A program made the position numbers and the translations under genes. Under the pieces are notes generated by a model, which was not told the origin of the DNA, made no database searches, and saw only the letters and a list, made by a program, of their open reading frames with translations. From positions 13,173 to 77,172 of the forward strand of contig CALAMC010000067.1 in the NCBI GenBank assembly GCA_937925655.1: a stretch of DNA of 64,000 nt, written 5' to 3'. Shown in pieces: positions 34,701-42,856 of the stretch (positions within the stretch are counted from its first letter, which is position 1; every line of letters starts with the position of its first letter). The stretch comes from an uncultured candidate division Zixibacteria bacterium. GTDB lineage: Bacteria > Zixibacteria > MSB-5A5 > GN15 > PGXB01.

Positions 34701-35638
34701 TGTTCCAGCTCCTTGCCGGTGAGCCGGCGGAAAATGTCTTCAAGCGATGTTTCTTCGAGTTTCATGCCCAGCAGGACAGTGTCATTATTTTTACAAATGT
34801 TGAATATTTCTTCGCGGGGATCGGCCCCTTTGACTATTTCGAAATCAAGTTCGTAAGATTCTTCGGTGGGTTTGCCTTTAAGAGTAACTTTTTCAACGGA
34901 CTCGAGGCGACTGACGTTTTCGAGAAAGGAATCGTAATTATTTTTAATCAGTACCGATAGCCGCCCTTTGCCTTCAAAAGATCCGCGCAATTGGCCCGGG
35001 GTGCCGTCGGCCACGATATTACCGTCGCTGATAATCAAAACCCGATTGCACGTGGCTTCGACTTCGGGCAAAATATGAGAACATAGAACGACGGTTTTTT
35101 CCTCGCCCAGTGTTTTTATCAGATTTCGGATTTCGATGATTTGATTGGGGTCAAGACCCACAGTCGGTTCGTCCAGAATAAGTATATCAGGGTCATGCAC
35201 CAGAGCCTGGGCCAGGCCGACTCTCTGGCGAAAACCTTTGGATAATTCGCTGACATTTTTGGCGACGACTTTTTCCAGGCCGCAGATTTCCACCACCTCG
35301 GAGATTCGTTTGTTTGTCGCGCCATCCTGACCGCGCATTTTATGCATGAACTTGATGAAATCGACGACGTTCATGTCCATGTAAAGCGGAGTATTTTCAG
35401 GCAAATAGCCTATGCGGCGCCGCACTTCCAGCGAATCGGTTAAGACGTCATGGCCGTCGACGGTGACGATTCCCGACGTCGGGGAAAGATAGCAGGTGAT
35501 TATGCGGACGGTGGTCGTTTTGCCGGCGCCGTTGGGCCCCAGAAACCCGAGGACGGTCCCTTTTTCGATTTCAAAAGAAATATTATTGACGGCTATAGTA
35601 TCGCCATACTGCTTAATTAAATTTCTGACATTAATCAT
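34697..35638 (-). CDS. ABC transporter ATPase, GldA-like
   Basis: This 313-residue ATPase drives the permease. It has Walker A GPNGAGKTTT (35-44), the signature LSKGFRQRVG (about 135-144), Walker B ILILDEPTVGLDP (about 154-166) and a switch histidine in LCSHILPE. A C-terminal regulatory region of about 90 residues is usual for GldA/CcmA-like ATPases. The ribosome site is weak. It opens a four-gene operon with couplings of two to four bases. A predicted promoter with an internal palindrome lies 40 bases upstream. Confidence 0.95.
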   Translation of the reverse strand: MINVRNLIKQYGDTIAVNNISFEIEKGTVLGFLGPNGAGKTTTVRIITCYLSPTSGIVTVDGHDVLTDSLEVRRRIGYLPENTPLYMDMNVVDFIKFMHKMRGQDGATNKRISEVVEICGLEKVVAKNVSELSKGFRQRVGLAQALVHDPDILILDEPTVGLDPNQIIEIRNLIKTLGEEKTVVLCSHILPEVEATCNRVLIISDGNIVADGTPGQLRGSFEGKGRLSVLIKNNYDSFLENVSRLESVEKVTLKGKPTEESYELDFEIVKGADPREEIFNICKNNDTVLLGMKLEETSLEDIFRRLTGKELEQ

Positions 35639-35677
35639 GGCGCTTGCACATTATCAAAATCGATACATCAGCCTTTT

Positions 35678-35705
35678 AAAATATATTTAAAACCGGTTTT
35701 GTCAA
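35678..35705 (-). promoter_or_regulatory. Predicted promoter of the Gld-like ABC operon
   Basis: Minus-strand TTGACA (35700-35705) is followed after 16 bases by TATTTT (35678-35683). The perfect -35 and the location ahead of the first gene support it; the -10 is weak. Confidence 0.5.
35689..35700. promoter_or_regulatory. 12-base perfect palindrome between -35 and -10
   Basis: AAAACCGGTTTT lies inside the spacer of the predicted ABC-operon promoter and touches the -35 box. A repressor bound here would block polymerase, so it is a candidate operator. Confidence 0.4.
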
Positions 35706-35754
35706 TCCGTAATTTGTTTTATACCGTGAAGGGGTTGAACGGTTCCGAAAAAAA

Positions 35755-38037
35755 TCAGTATTCGACGAGAGTTTCGGCCTGATTAACGATTTTCGTCACC
35801 GACGGCAGGCAGGCCTCATCACCGTCGATGCCATAGGCCACGCGGCTGTCGAGAGCCGTCAAAAGCTGTAACGGGGCATCGAGATAGTCAAACATATTGC
35901 GTGCAATATGGGCCGAAATGGTTGGCCCGATTCCACCGTGGAAGCGGTCTTCGGAAACGATAAGGATTCGCCCGCAATCATCAACAGTCTTTTCGATCGT
36001 TGCCCAGTCAATTGGTTTGACAGTTTTAAGATCGACAACGCGCGCGTTTATGCCCTGATTCGAGAGAATATCGGCCGCTTTGAGTGATATGGGTAAGGTG
36101 ATGCCATAACTGATTATGGCCAGATCGGTGGCGGCGCCATTATACACGGTTGCTCTTCCAAATGGAATCAATTGTTCGATTGGCGGGTATTTTGTCAAAA
36201 TGTTATGACCATCCCAGTCGCGGCGGTTATACAGCGCCACAGCCTCGCAGAAGAGGACGGGGTCGCCACTGACAAAGGCGGTGCGAAGCAGTCCGGCGGC
36301 GTCGCCGGCGTTGGTTGGGATAACTACGTGAAGGCCAGGAATGTTGGCAAAGGTGCCCAGGTTGGCTTCCGAATGCCACATGGCACCGGCGCCCTGTTTG
36401 TAGCCGCCGTATGATGTTCTAATCACCATAGGCATTGGATAGCGGGTATTGGAACGCTGATAGCAGGTGGCGATGCGGTCTTTCAGCTGCTGATAGCCGG
36501 GGCTGACATAATCGATAAACTGGATTTCAGGAAGAGGAACCCGTCCTTGATAGGCATGCCCGATGGCCCGGCCAAGAATACCGGCCTCGTCCAAGGGGGT
36601 ATTGAAGACTCGATCAGTTCCGAAGGCGCGTTGCAAATGTTGTGTAACCAGAAAGACACCTCCCTTGCCCCGCAGTTGATTCATAATTTCGTCGCCTTTG
36701 GCAAACGTCTCCTTGGGGAAATCGGCCACATCCTCGCCGAACAAAACGGCACTTTCGGATAAGATGAAAATATCAAACAGAGTGTAATTAATGGCCTTGC
36801 GCAGGGTCATGGGCGGAAGGTTTTCCGGCAGTTCGGGGTTGTCAAAGAAACCGGCGGCATAGAATTCTTTAAATAATTTTTCGCGTTTATGACCGTTTTC
36901 CGCAATTAATTTAGCCCACTTGTCCTTTGCGGATTCGTGATTATAGGCGTAAACTTTTCCCGTTATGTCCGCGATTTCTTTATATTTAATATCGGCGCAA
37001 ACTTCGGTCGAAGCCTTTTTCACCTCTTCATCCACTTCATCATATAATGCCAGCAATTCATTGACTGTCATTATATTATCACAGATATAAGTCGTTGCGG
37101 TTTTTCGCAGGGGATCGTTTTCGACATGCCATTGCTGTTTATCGTGTTCCATATAATGGGCCTGATCATCCGAGCCGGAATGTGATTCAAGGCGAACGAC
37201 GGCAATATTGGCAAGAGCCGGGCCCTGTCCCGATTTGACATAATCATAAGTTTCGCGGAATGACTTGATCGAATCCTTGATATCGGTGCCGTCGAAATCG
37301 ATAATTTTAAGTCCGAATCTTTGTAGGCCCTCGAACGACGTGGTCGGGTTGCCTTCGGGAAACTGCTCTTCAACGCTCGTGGCAATGGCCCAGCCGCAAT
37401 TGTAAATGTTAAAAATATTTTTGGTTTTGTTAAATACCGAATAAAAAACGGCCCGGTGAAATTCGGGAGATGAAGTTGAGCCCTCGCCGATGGCGGACAA
37501 CACGACCGCATCGGGCCGGAAACGACCGCCGTCAAAACCGACCGGACCGTTTATCGGCGTTGGGTTTTTGAGTGCGTCGCCCAGCCCGGCCGCCTCAAGG
37601 GCGTGCGACCCGGTTGGAGAAGCCTGCGGCAAAATAGCTTTGTCGGGATAAGAGGAATGGGCCGGTTGAAGCATACCGCCCGTCGATTCGGAACGAACAT
37701 CGCCGACCGCTTCCATAATTTTCTGTTTTATGGAAACGCCCCGGTGCATGTCAAAGGCCTTGTTACGATAGTAGCCGGCAAAGGGATCGTCCGGGGCGGA
37801 TATATGAGCGCTGACAACGTCGATTAATTCTTTGCCGCCGCATCCGATGAAGAATTTGCAGAGGCCTTTGCGGAGGAGAAGTTTTTCCTCGTGTTCGATT
37901 CGGCGGGCCAGAAGCATGGATTTATACATGCCGATTAAAGCAGACCTGCTTAAACCGCCATAACCGGATAAATCGGGTTCACCTTTAGCAGGTTGTTTTA
38001 TTTGGCTGACAAATTCTCTGACATCGAAATAGCCCAA
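35755..38037 (-). CDS. Thiamine-dependent 2-oxoacid dehydrogenase E1, alpha-beta fusion
   Basis: This 760-residue protein fuses both E1 subunits of a branched-chain 2-oxoacid or pyruvate dehydrogenase. Residues about 1-380 are the alpha half. Its thiamine motif is altered: GEGSTSSPEF...IYNCGWAIAT, where the usual form is GDG...NN, so an acidic residue is kept but one Asn is Cys. Residues about 410-760 are the beta half, with LFGEDVAD holding the cofactor-activating glutamate and RTSYGG. The start is TTG at 38037, backed by AGGAGG five bases upstream. No E2 or E3 gene is in the window, so the partner enzymes must be elsewhere. The substrate is not decided by the motifs. Confidence 0.88.
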   Translation of the reverse strand: MGYFDVREFVSQIKQPAKGEPDLSGYGGLSRSALIGMYKSMLLARRIEHEEKLLLRKGLCKFFIGCGGKELIDVVSAHISAPDDPFAGYYRNKAFDMHRGVSIKQKIMEAVGDVRSESTGGMLQPAHSSYPDKAILPQASPTGSHALEAAGLGDALKNPTPINGPVGFDGGRFRPDAVVLSAIGEGSTSSPEFHRAVFYSVFNKTKNIFNIYNCGWAIATSVEEQFPEGNPTTSFEGLQRFGLKIIDFDGTDIKDSIKSFRETYDYVKSGQGPALANIAVVRLESHSGSDDQAHYMEHDKQQWHVENDPLRKTATTYICDNIMTVNELLALYDEVDEEVKKASTEVCADIKYKEIADITGKVYAYNHESAKDKWAKLIAENGHKREKLFKEFYAAGFFDNPELPENLPPMTLRKAINYTLFDIFILSESAVLFGEDVADFPKETFAKGDEIMNQLRGKGGVFLVTQHLQRAFGTDRVFNTPLDEAGILGRAIGHAYQGRVPLPEIQFIDYVSPGYQQLKDRIATCYQRSNTRYPMPMVIRTSYGGYKQGAGAMWHSEANLGTFANIPGLHVVIPTNAGDAAGLLRTAFVSGDPVLFCEAVALYNRRDWDGHNILTKYPPIEQLIPFGRATVYNGAATDLAIISYGITLPISLKAADILSNQGINARVVDLKTVKPIDWATIEKTVDDCGRILIVSEDRFHGGIGPTISAHIARNMFDYLDAPLQLLTALDSRVAYGIDGDEACLPSVTKIVNQAETLVEY

Positions 38038-38144
38038 ATCGTCCTCCTGACATTAATCAAAGCTTCATATTATAATAAATTCAAAAGGAATCCGTTATTT
38101 AAAGAACGGTTGATTGAAGGGAATGTTCCCTGGGCGCATAATGG

Positions 38145-38182
38145 AAAAGAAAAAGGAGGCATTGTCGCCAATGCCTCCTTTT
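38145..38182 (-). terminator. Strong terminator of the M36-like protease gene
   Basis: A 14-bp stem (38151-38164 with 38169-38182) with a tetraloop is followed on the minus strand by TTTTTCTTTT, 20 bases past the stop. Confidence 0.92.
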
Positions 38183-38202
38183 TGATTAAAAAAGCCGGTC
38201 TA

Positions 38203-41200
38203 TTATGGACAAACCAGTTCACCGGTGTCGTTATAAACGACTCCGATGAGAGTAAGAATATCAATCAGGTCTATTAGCCCGGAGGCATCGACGTCGGCGG
38301 CGTTCAAATAGACAGGCGGGTCGCCGGCGTTATAGACGTACGCGATAACCAGTAATATGTCGACCAGATTGACCGAGCCGTCATCGTCGGCGTCACCGCA
38401 GATAAAGGCCGGGTTAATAACAATGGTCAAAACGCGGGTGTCGATACTACCGACCTGATCGGTAGCTTCGGCGGTGAATTCGAAGGTTCCATATATGTCG
38501 GGTGTGCCGGATAACAAGCCGTCTGAATTCAAGGTCAAACCGGTGCCATTGAGCTCATCATAAAGGTCGCTCCAGACAATGTCGCCGGTGCCACCGGTGG
38601 CCATCAACTGCTGTGAATAGGACTCATCCTGCTTGCCGCTTGGCAGAGCCTCGGTCGTAATGGCAACGGCAGGATTGATATCAAAACCAAGGGCTTTTTC
38701 ACCGGATGCGCCGACTTCATCGGCAACAACCACCGTGAAACTGATCGGGCCCGCCTGCGTCGGAGTCCCGGAGACGGTTCCGGCGGCGGTCAGGGTCAGC
38801 CCGGTTGCGGCCAAGTCACCGTTTTTATCGGAGAAGGCCAATTGGCCTGTACCACCGGTTGCCGCAATTGCCTGCGAATAAGCGACGCCGGCTGTCCAAT
38901 CGGGCAGGTCAATGGTCGTTACTTCAGGCGTGGGATTAATTTCGAAGTTCAAGGTTTTTTGGGATAGGGCTCCGATTTCATCACCAACTTCGATGATGAA
39001 ACTGATCGGACCGACTTGAATCGGAGTCCCTATGACGGTACCATCGGCATTCAAAACCAATCCGGTAGTAGCAAGGTCGCCGTTTTTATCGGCATAAGTC
39101 AGTTCTCCGGTGCCGCCGGTGGCCAGCACGGCCTGCGAATAAGCAATATCGACTGTCCAGTCGGGCAGATCGACAGTGGTAATACTGATTGCGGGATTGA
39201 TGAATATGCTCAAACCTTTTTCAGTATTGGCGCCAATCTGGTCGGTGGCTTTAGCGATAAAATTAATGGTGCCTGTAGTGATGGGTGTGCCCGAAAGCAG
39301 ACCGGTCGCAGATAAGGTTAATCCCGTGCCCGATAAATTAGAATTCTTATCCGACCAGACAATATTCCCGGTGCCTCCGGTGGAGACAAGCTGGGCGGAG
39401 AAGGCCAGACCGGCAGTCCAGTTCGGGAACCCGGTAGTCGTAATAACTATTGCCGGATTAACCGTAAATCCGAGTTCGGCCTCATCACCGGAACCGAGCG
39501 GGTCGATTGCCTCGGCCGTAAAGCTGATAGGACCATCGGCAGTGGGTGTTCCCGACAGTAAACCGCCCGTAGATAAAGTCAAACCGGTGCCGTCGAGGTC
39601 GTCATTTTTATCATTCCAGGCGATTGTCCCTGTGCCGCCGGTTGACTGCAACTGCACCGACAGCTGATGGCCGGCTGTCCAGTCGGCCAGGGTCGAAGTC
39701 GTTATCTGGACGGAGGCGTTAATCGTGAAGCTAAACGGCTTTTCGGCGGTCGCTTTGCTTTCATCTTCGACTTGAGCAATGAAGCTGATGGGTCCGGCCG
39801 CGATCGGCGTGCCAGAGAGCAATCCCGAGGTCGACAGGGAAAGTCCGGTACCGGTAAGATTGCCGTTTTTATCAGACCAGGTTAAGGTTCCAACGCCATT
39901 ATTGGCGGTCAGTTGCTGGGAATATGATATGCCTTGAGTCCAGTTGGGCAGCGATTCCGTAGCCACTTCCAATTGCGGGGTGGCCGAGCAGGTATAAGCG
40001 GATACTTCGACATTGTCGATATTCCATCCGCAGTAAGTCCAGGCACCATCGGTAGTCCCCATCGTCCAGCGCAGGTATACGGTCGACTGGCCGTCGGCGT
40101 AAGATGAGATATCGATTTCAATCGGTATCCAGGCTCCGTCATAAAGCGTGGCGCTGTTCTGCCAGAGTGTCGTCCAACTGGAACCATTAGTACTGATTCT
40201 AACATACGCATGATCGTACTGCGATTGCTCGACACCCAGCCAGCGCTGGAATTTGAGAGTGGTTCCGACCATTCCAGAGCAATCGATGACGGGAGTCGTC
40301 ACATGACGTTCGGGCATATAGTTGGTATAATCGCCGTTCAGGTTATATCCCATGATATTAGTGCCTCCGTAGGCACTGGCCGGATCGGGACCGCCATAAG
40401 CGCCACCCTGTCCGGTGGGCGCACCCCGGGCCCATAATCCACCTGAAATTGTCCAGCCCTGATTGGTTTCAAAATCGTCATAAAAGGCGACCATGACATC
40501 GGTTGCCACCACCGCCTTATAGCTGCTGCCGACATCGGGATCATAATCGACCTGGGCGCTTTGCGTTTCGGCGCTGAAATAGAAATTGACGGTGGTGTAG
40601 CATTCCTGACCGGGGATGATAGCGTCGTATTGGTTGGTACCCGTTACAATCATCGGAACACTTGTGTAGCCGCCGCCATTGACCGAATAATAGAGCATTC
40701 CCGAGCCACTTGCAGGAACTTCACCGGCGATGCCTGTCACGACCACCTGAATCGTATCGGGGCGGTTGGGGTAAAGAATATCGGGCAAACCGTTGGGGAA
40801 GGCAAAATCAAGCAGGTCGAGTTCGGGGGCGTCCATATTATGAGCGCCGAAACCGGCGGCTATTTCATAGTAATGGGGGGTGCCGTTGGATATGTTTCCG
40901 TCGTTGTCATCGAGGGTCAGAAAGTCAATGGTAATTTGCGGAGTAATCATCGTTCCCGTATGAAGCAGGATGCTGTTGATGGTTAGATTTTTCAAAACAT
41001 CGAGATAATCACGAACATTACTGGCGACCAGCGCATTTCTGGTATCCCAGACGCATCCGGAAAGTAATTGAGCACAGGTGTGAATATCACTTTCGCAAGG
41101 GTATTGGAAAGTATTATCGGCCGTACGCAGGGATTGCGAACAGCTTCCGTAAAAACCAAGGCCCAACCGGGGGTCATCGGACAACAAGACGGACATACAA

Positions 41201-42570
41201 TCGCCGATGCCCTCGCCGTATTGGCCCTGACCGCTTCCGGCCATGTTGACCAGATGGTGGCCATACTCATGGTGGATGACCGAAGACCAGGCCGTGTTCG
41301 GATAACTGCTTCCAGCTTTACAGAAATTCACGGACAGATCGCCGGGGTCATACCAGGCATTGCCCGGGCAATAACCGTCGGTGCGATTCACGTAGACAGG
41401 AAATTCGGTGGCACTCATGCCGGGGTATGACGGGTTGAAATGGACGACGGTACTGCGGATGGCGTTGGTCTCAAAGTAGGCGTTCGCCTGCGCCCGTTCG
41501 GTTTCTGTATTATTGGCCGAATTAAACAGAAATGACGCCGGTCCGGGCGGAGTCACAGTATCGGTCAAAACCATATCGGTTCCAGTGTAATGATAGACGC
41601 GGAACCACTGACCCCGCAGTTGAGCCTGGACAATGACATCGCTCGAACCCGCGTTGGGGATCGTGGCGACGCCATACTGATTGGTATATGCATTGGTGGA
41701 ACCGATATTGACGCGCAAGAAAGGCAGAGCTTTGGAGACTTCATTTTGGCATTGTTCGGAACCGGGTCTTTCGGTAATCAAGCCATTAACCTGGGCCTGG
41801 ACGTCTTCGAAAATGATCAGATTTTCTTCGTAGAGGATTTCGCCGGTCACGCCGTCAACGACGAATTGATAGCGTTCGGGGAAGTCGGAAAAACCCTGAA
41901 ACTTTACGGCCATCCGCGGCTCGTCTTGTTTGTCTTCGATCCCGGCCCAGATAACAGTCTCCTGTTCGGTGAAATCGGTTAAAGTCGAGTATCTTGCCCT
42001 GACGGCGTCGATGGCAACGCCACTTTGGATGCCGATCAGACCGGGGTCGGGCTTGAAATTGCCCAATTCGTGTATACTCGAGGAAGCAAGGACCAGAGGA
42101 TAGTTGGTTTCATTTCGTACCAACAACCGCAGTTCCGAGCCAAAGACGGGAATACCGTCAATTTCGTGCGAATAATAATACAAATTGAATTTGAATTCAC
42201 CGGTATTATTATCGAACATGACCGGTTGCATGGTTCTTTTTTCGCCCGATCGGTTGCCCGGCACCAATTCGTCGGGGGTCACGCCGAAAACTCCGGCATG
42301 ATTGCGGACAAATTCGCCGGCTGTCGCGTCCGGGGTCGAACCATAGGCAAAGGCCTCGCCATACAGGCGGGTTACCTGCGGACCGGACATATAGGCTTTC
42401 ACGCCCGGGCTAATTTGTTTGAGCTCGTTGAGCGCCCGGGTTTTCTGATAATTGGATGTGTCGAAGGTTTTGCCGGATGTGTCGGCCATGGCTCCAGCAG
42501 CCACCCATGCCGCCACAATCAAGAGCAAACCAAGGGACTTGAGAAACGCATTACCTCTTGTTAAATGCAT
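38203..42570 (-). CDS. Secreted M36/FTP-type metalloprotease with six Ig-like repeats and dockerin module
   Basis: This is a 1455-residue exported zinc protease. The signal peptide ends near residue 29. An FTP/PepSY-like propeptide spans about 40-250. The catalytic site is HHEYGHHL (HExxH at 434-438), with Glu453 in YGEGIGD as the likely third zinc ligand. A jelly-roll domain (about 745-880, DDFETNQGW to CGWNIDNVEV) resembles MAM or CUB-type adhesion domains. Six tandem putative-Ig (He_PIG) repeats of about 87 residues follow, then a C-terminal pair of calcium-loop motifs (CGDADDDGSVNLVDILLVI, DVDASGLIDLIDILTLIG) of dockerin type. GGAGCG precedes the ATG. It probably digests protein or binds polymers outside the cell. 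Confidence 0.92.
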   Translation of the reverse strand: MHLTRGNAFLKSLGLLLIVAAWVAAGAMADTSGKTFDTSNYQKTRALNELKQISPGVKAYMSGPQVTRLYGEAFAYGSTPDATAGEFVRNHAGVFGVTPDELVPGNRSGEKRTMQPVMFDNNTGEFKFNLYYYSHEIDGIPVFGSELRLLVRNETNYPLVLASSSIHELGNFKPDPGLIGIQSGVAIDAVRARYSTLTDFTEQETVIWAGIEDKQDEPRMAVKFQGFSDFPERYQFVVDGVTGEILYEENLIIFEDVQAQVNGLITERPGSEQCQNEVSKALPFLRVNIGSTNAYTNQYGVATIPNAGSSDVIVQAQLRGQWFRVYHYTGTDMVLTDTVTPPGPASFLFNSANNTETERAQANAYFETNAIRSTVVHFNPSYPGMSATEFPVYVNRTDGYCPGNAWYDPGDLSVNFCKAGSSYPNTAWSSVIHHEYGHHLVNMAGSGQGQYGEGIGDCMSVLLSDDPRLGLGFYGSCSQSLRTADNTFQYPCESDIHTCAQLLSGCVWDTRNALVASNVRDYLDVLKNLTINSILLHTGTMITPQITIDFLTLDDNDGNISNGTPHYYEIAAGFGAHNMDAPELDLLDFAFPNGLPDILYPNRPDTIQVVVTGIAGEVPASGSGMLYYSVNGGGYTSVPMIVTGTNQYDAIIPGQECYTTVNFYFSAETQSAQVDYDPDVGSSYKAVVATDVMVAFYDDFETNQGWTISGGLWARGAPTGQGGAYGGPDPASAYGGTNIMGYNLNGDYTNYMPERHVTTPVIDCSGMVGTTLKFQRWLGVEQSQYDHAYVRISTNGSSWTTLWQNSATLYDGAWIPIEIDISSYADGQSTVYLRWTMGTTDGAWTYCGWNIDNVEVSAYTCSATPQLEVATESLPNWTQGISYSQQLTANNGVGTLTWSDKNGNLTGTGLSLSTSGLLSGTPIAAGPISFIAQVEDESKATAEKPFSFTINASVQITTSTLADWTAGHQLSVQLQSTGGTGTIAWNDKNDDLDGTGLTLSTGGLLSGTPTADGPISFTAEAIDPLGSGDEAELGFTVNPAIVITTTGFPNWTAGLAFSAQLVSTGGTGNIVWSDKNSNLSGTGLTLSATGLLSGTPITTGTINFIAKATDQIGANTEKGLSIFINPAISITTVDLPDWTVDIAYSQAVLATGGTGELTYADKNGDLATTGLVLNADGTVIGTPIQVGPISFIIEVGDEIGALSQKTLNFEINPTPEVTTIDLPDWTAGVAYSQAIAATGGTGQLAFSDKNGDLAATGLTLTAAGTVSGTPTQAGPISFTVVVADEVGASGEKALGFDINPAVAITTEALPSGKQDESYSQQLMATGGTGDIVWSDLYDELNGTGLTLNSDGLLSGTPDIYGTFEFTAEATDQVGSIDTRVLTIVINPAFICGDADDDGSVNLVDILLVIAYVYNAGDPPVYLNAADVDASGLIDLIDILTLIGVVYNDTGELVCP
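38401..39963 (-). repeat. Six tandem He_PIG-type Ig-like repeats
   Basis: Six in-frame units of about 261 bases (87 residues) lie between the jelly-roll and dockerin parts of the M36-like protease. Each has the order LPxWTxGxxYSxQL, TGGTGxLxWSDKNGDL, GTGLTLSxxGLLSGTP, then GPISFTAxxxD. The last unit has lost the tryptophan (LPSGKQDESYS). The two penultimate units replace GLLSGTP with GTVSGTP or GTVIGTP, pointing to at least two rounds of duplication. Confidence 0.88.
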
Positions 42571-42718
42571 ACGTCGCTCCAGTTGTTTATTAATGGGTTA
42601 GTTAAATATCTGGCCAAATAAAATAGTCGGACCACGGGCGTCCCGAACTTTAAAATTCCCTCCGAAAACGGGATTGGCGAGTACTTCAACAATTTATGCA
42701 GGCCTTATAACTTAATAA

Positions 42719-42746
42719 AATATAATAAAATAGCCCGTCATGTCAA
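42719..42746 (-). promoter_or_regulatory. Predicted promoter of the M36-like protease gene
   Basis: Minus-strand TTGACA (42741-42746) and TATATT (42719-42724) are spaced by 16 bases. The gene start is about 150 bases downstream, leaving a long AT-rich leader. Confidence 0.65.
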
Positions 42747-42793
42747 CCCTAAATATAACTCAAAATCGCCATTTACATGGTCAAATCCAACAT

Positions 42794-42837
42794 AAAAAAT
42801 AAAAAGAACGACGACCGGACAAGTCGTCGTTCTTTTT
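42794..42837 (-). terminator. Terminator of the M14 carboxypeptidase gene
   Basis: A 15-bp stem (42801-42815 with 42823-42837) has a 7-base loop and runs into a T-rich tract on the minus strand, 20 bases past the stop. Confidence 0.92.
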
Positions 42838-42856
42838 TGTATATATTTCCGGATAA

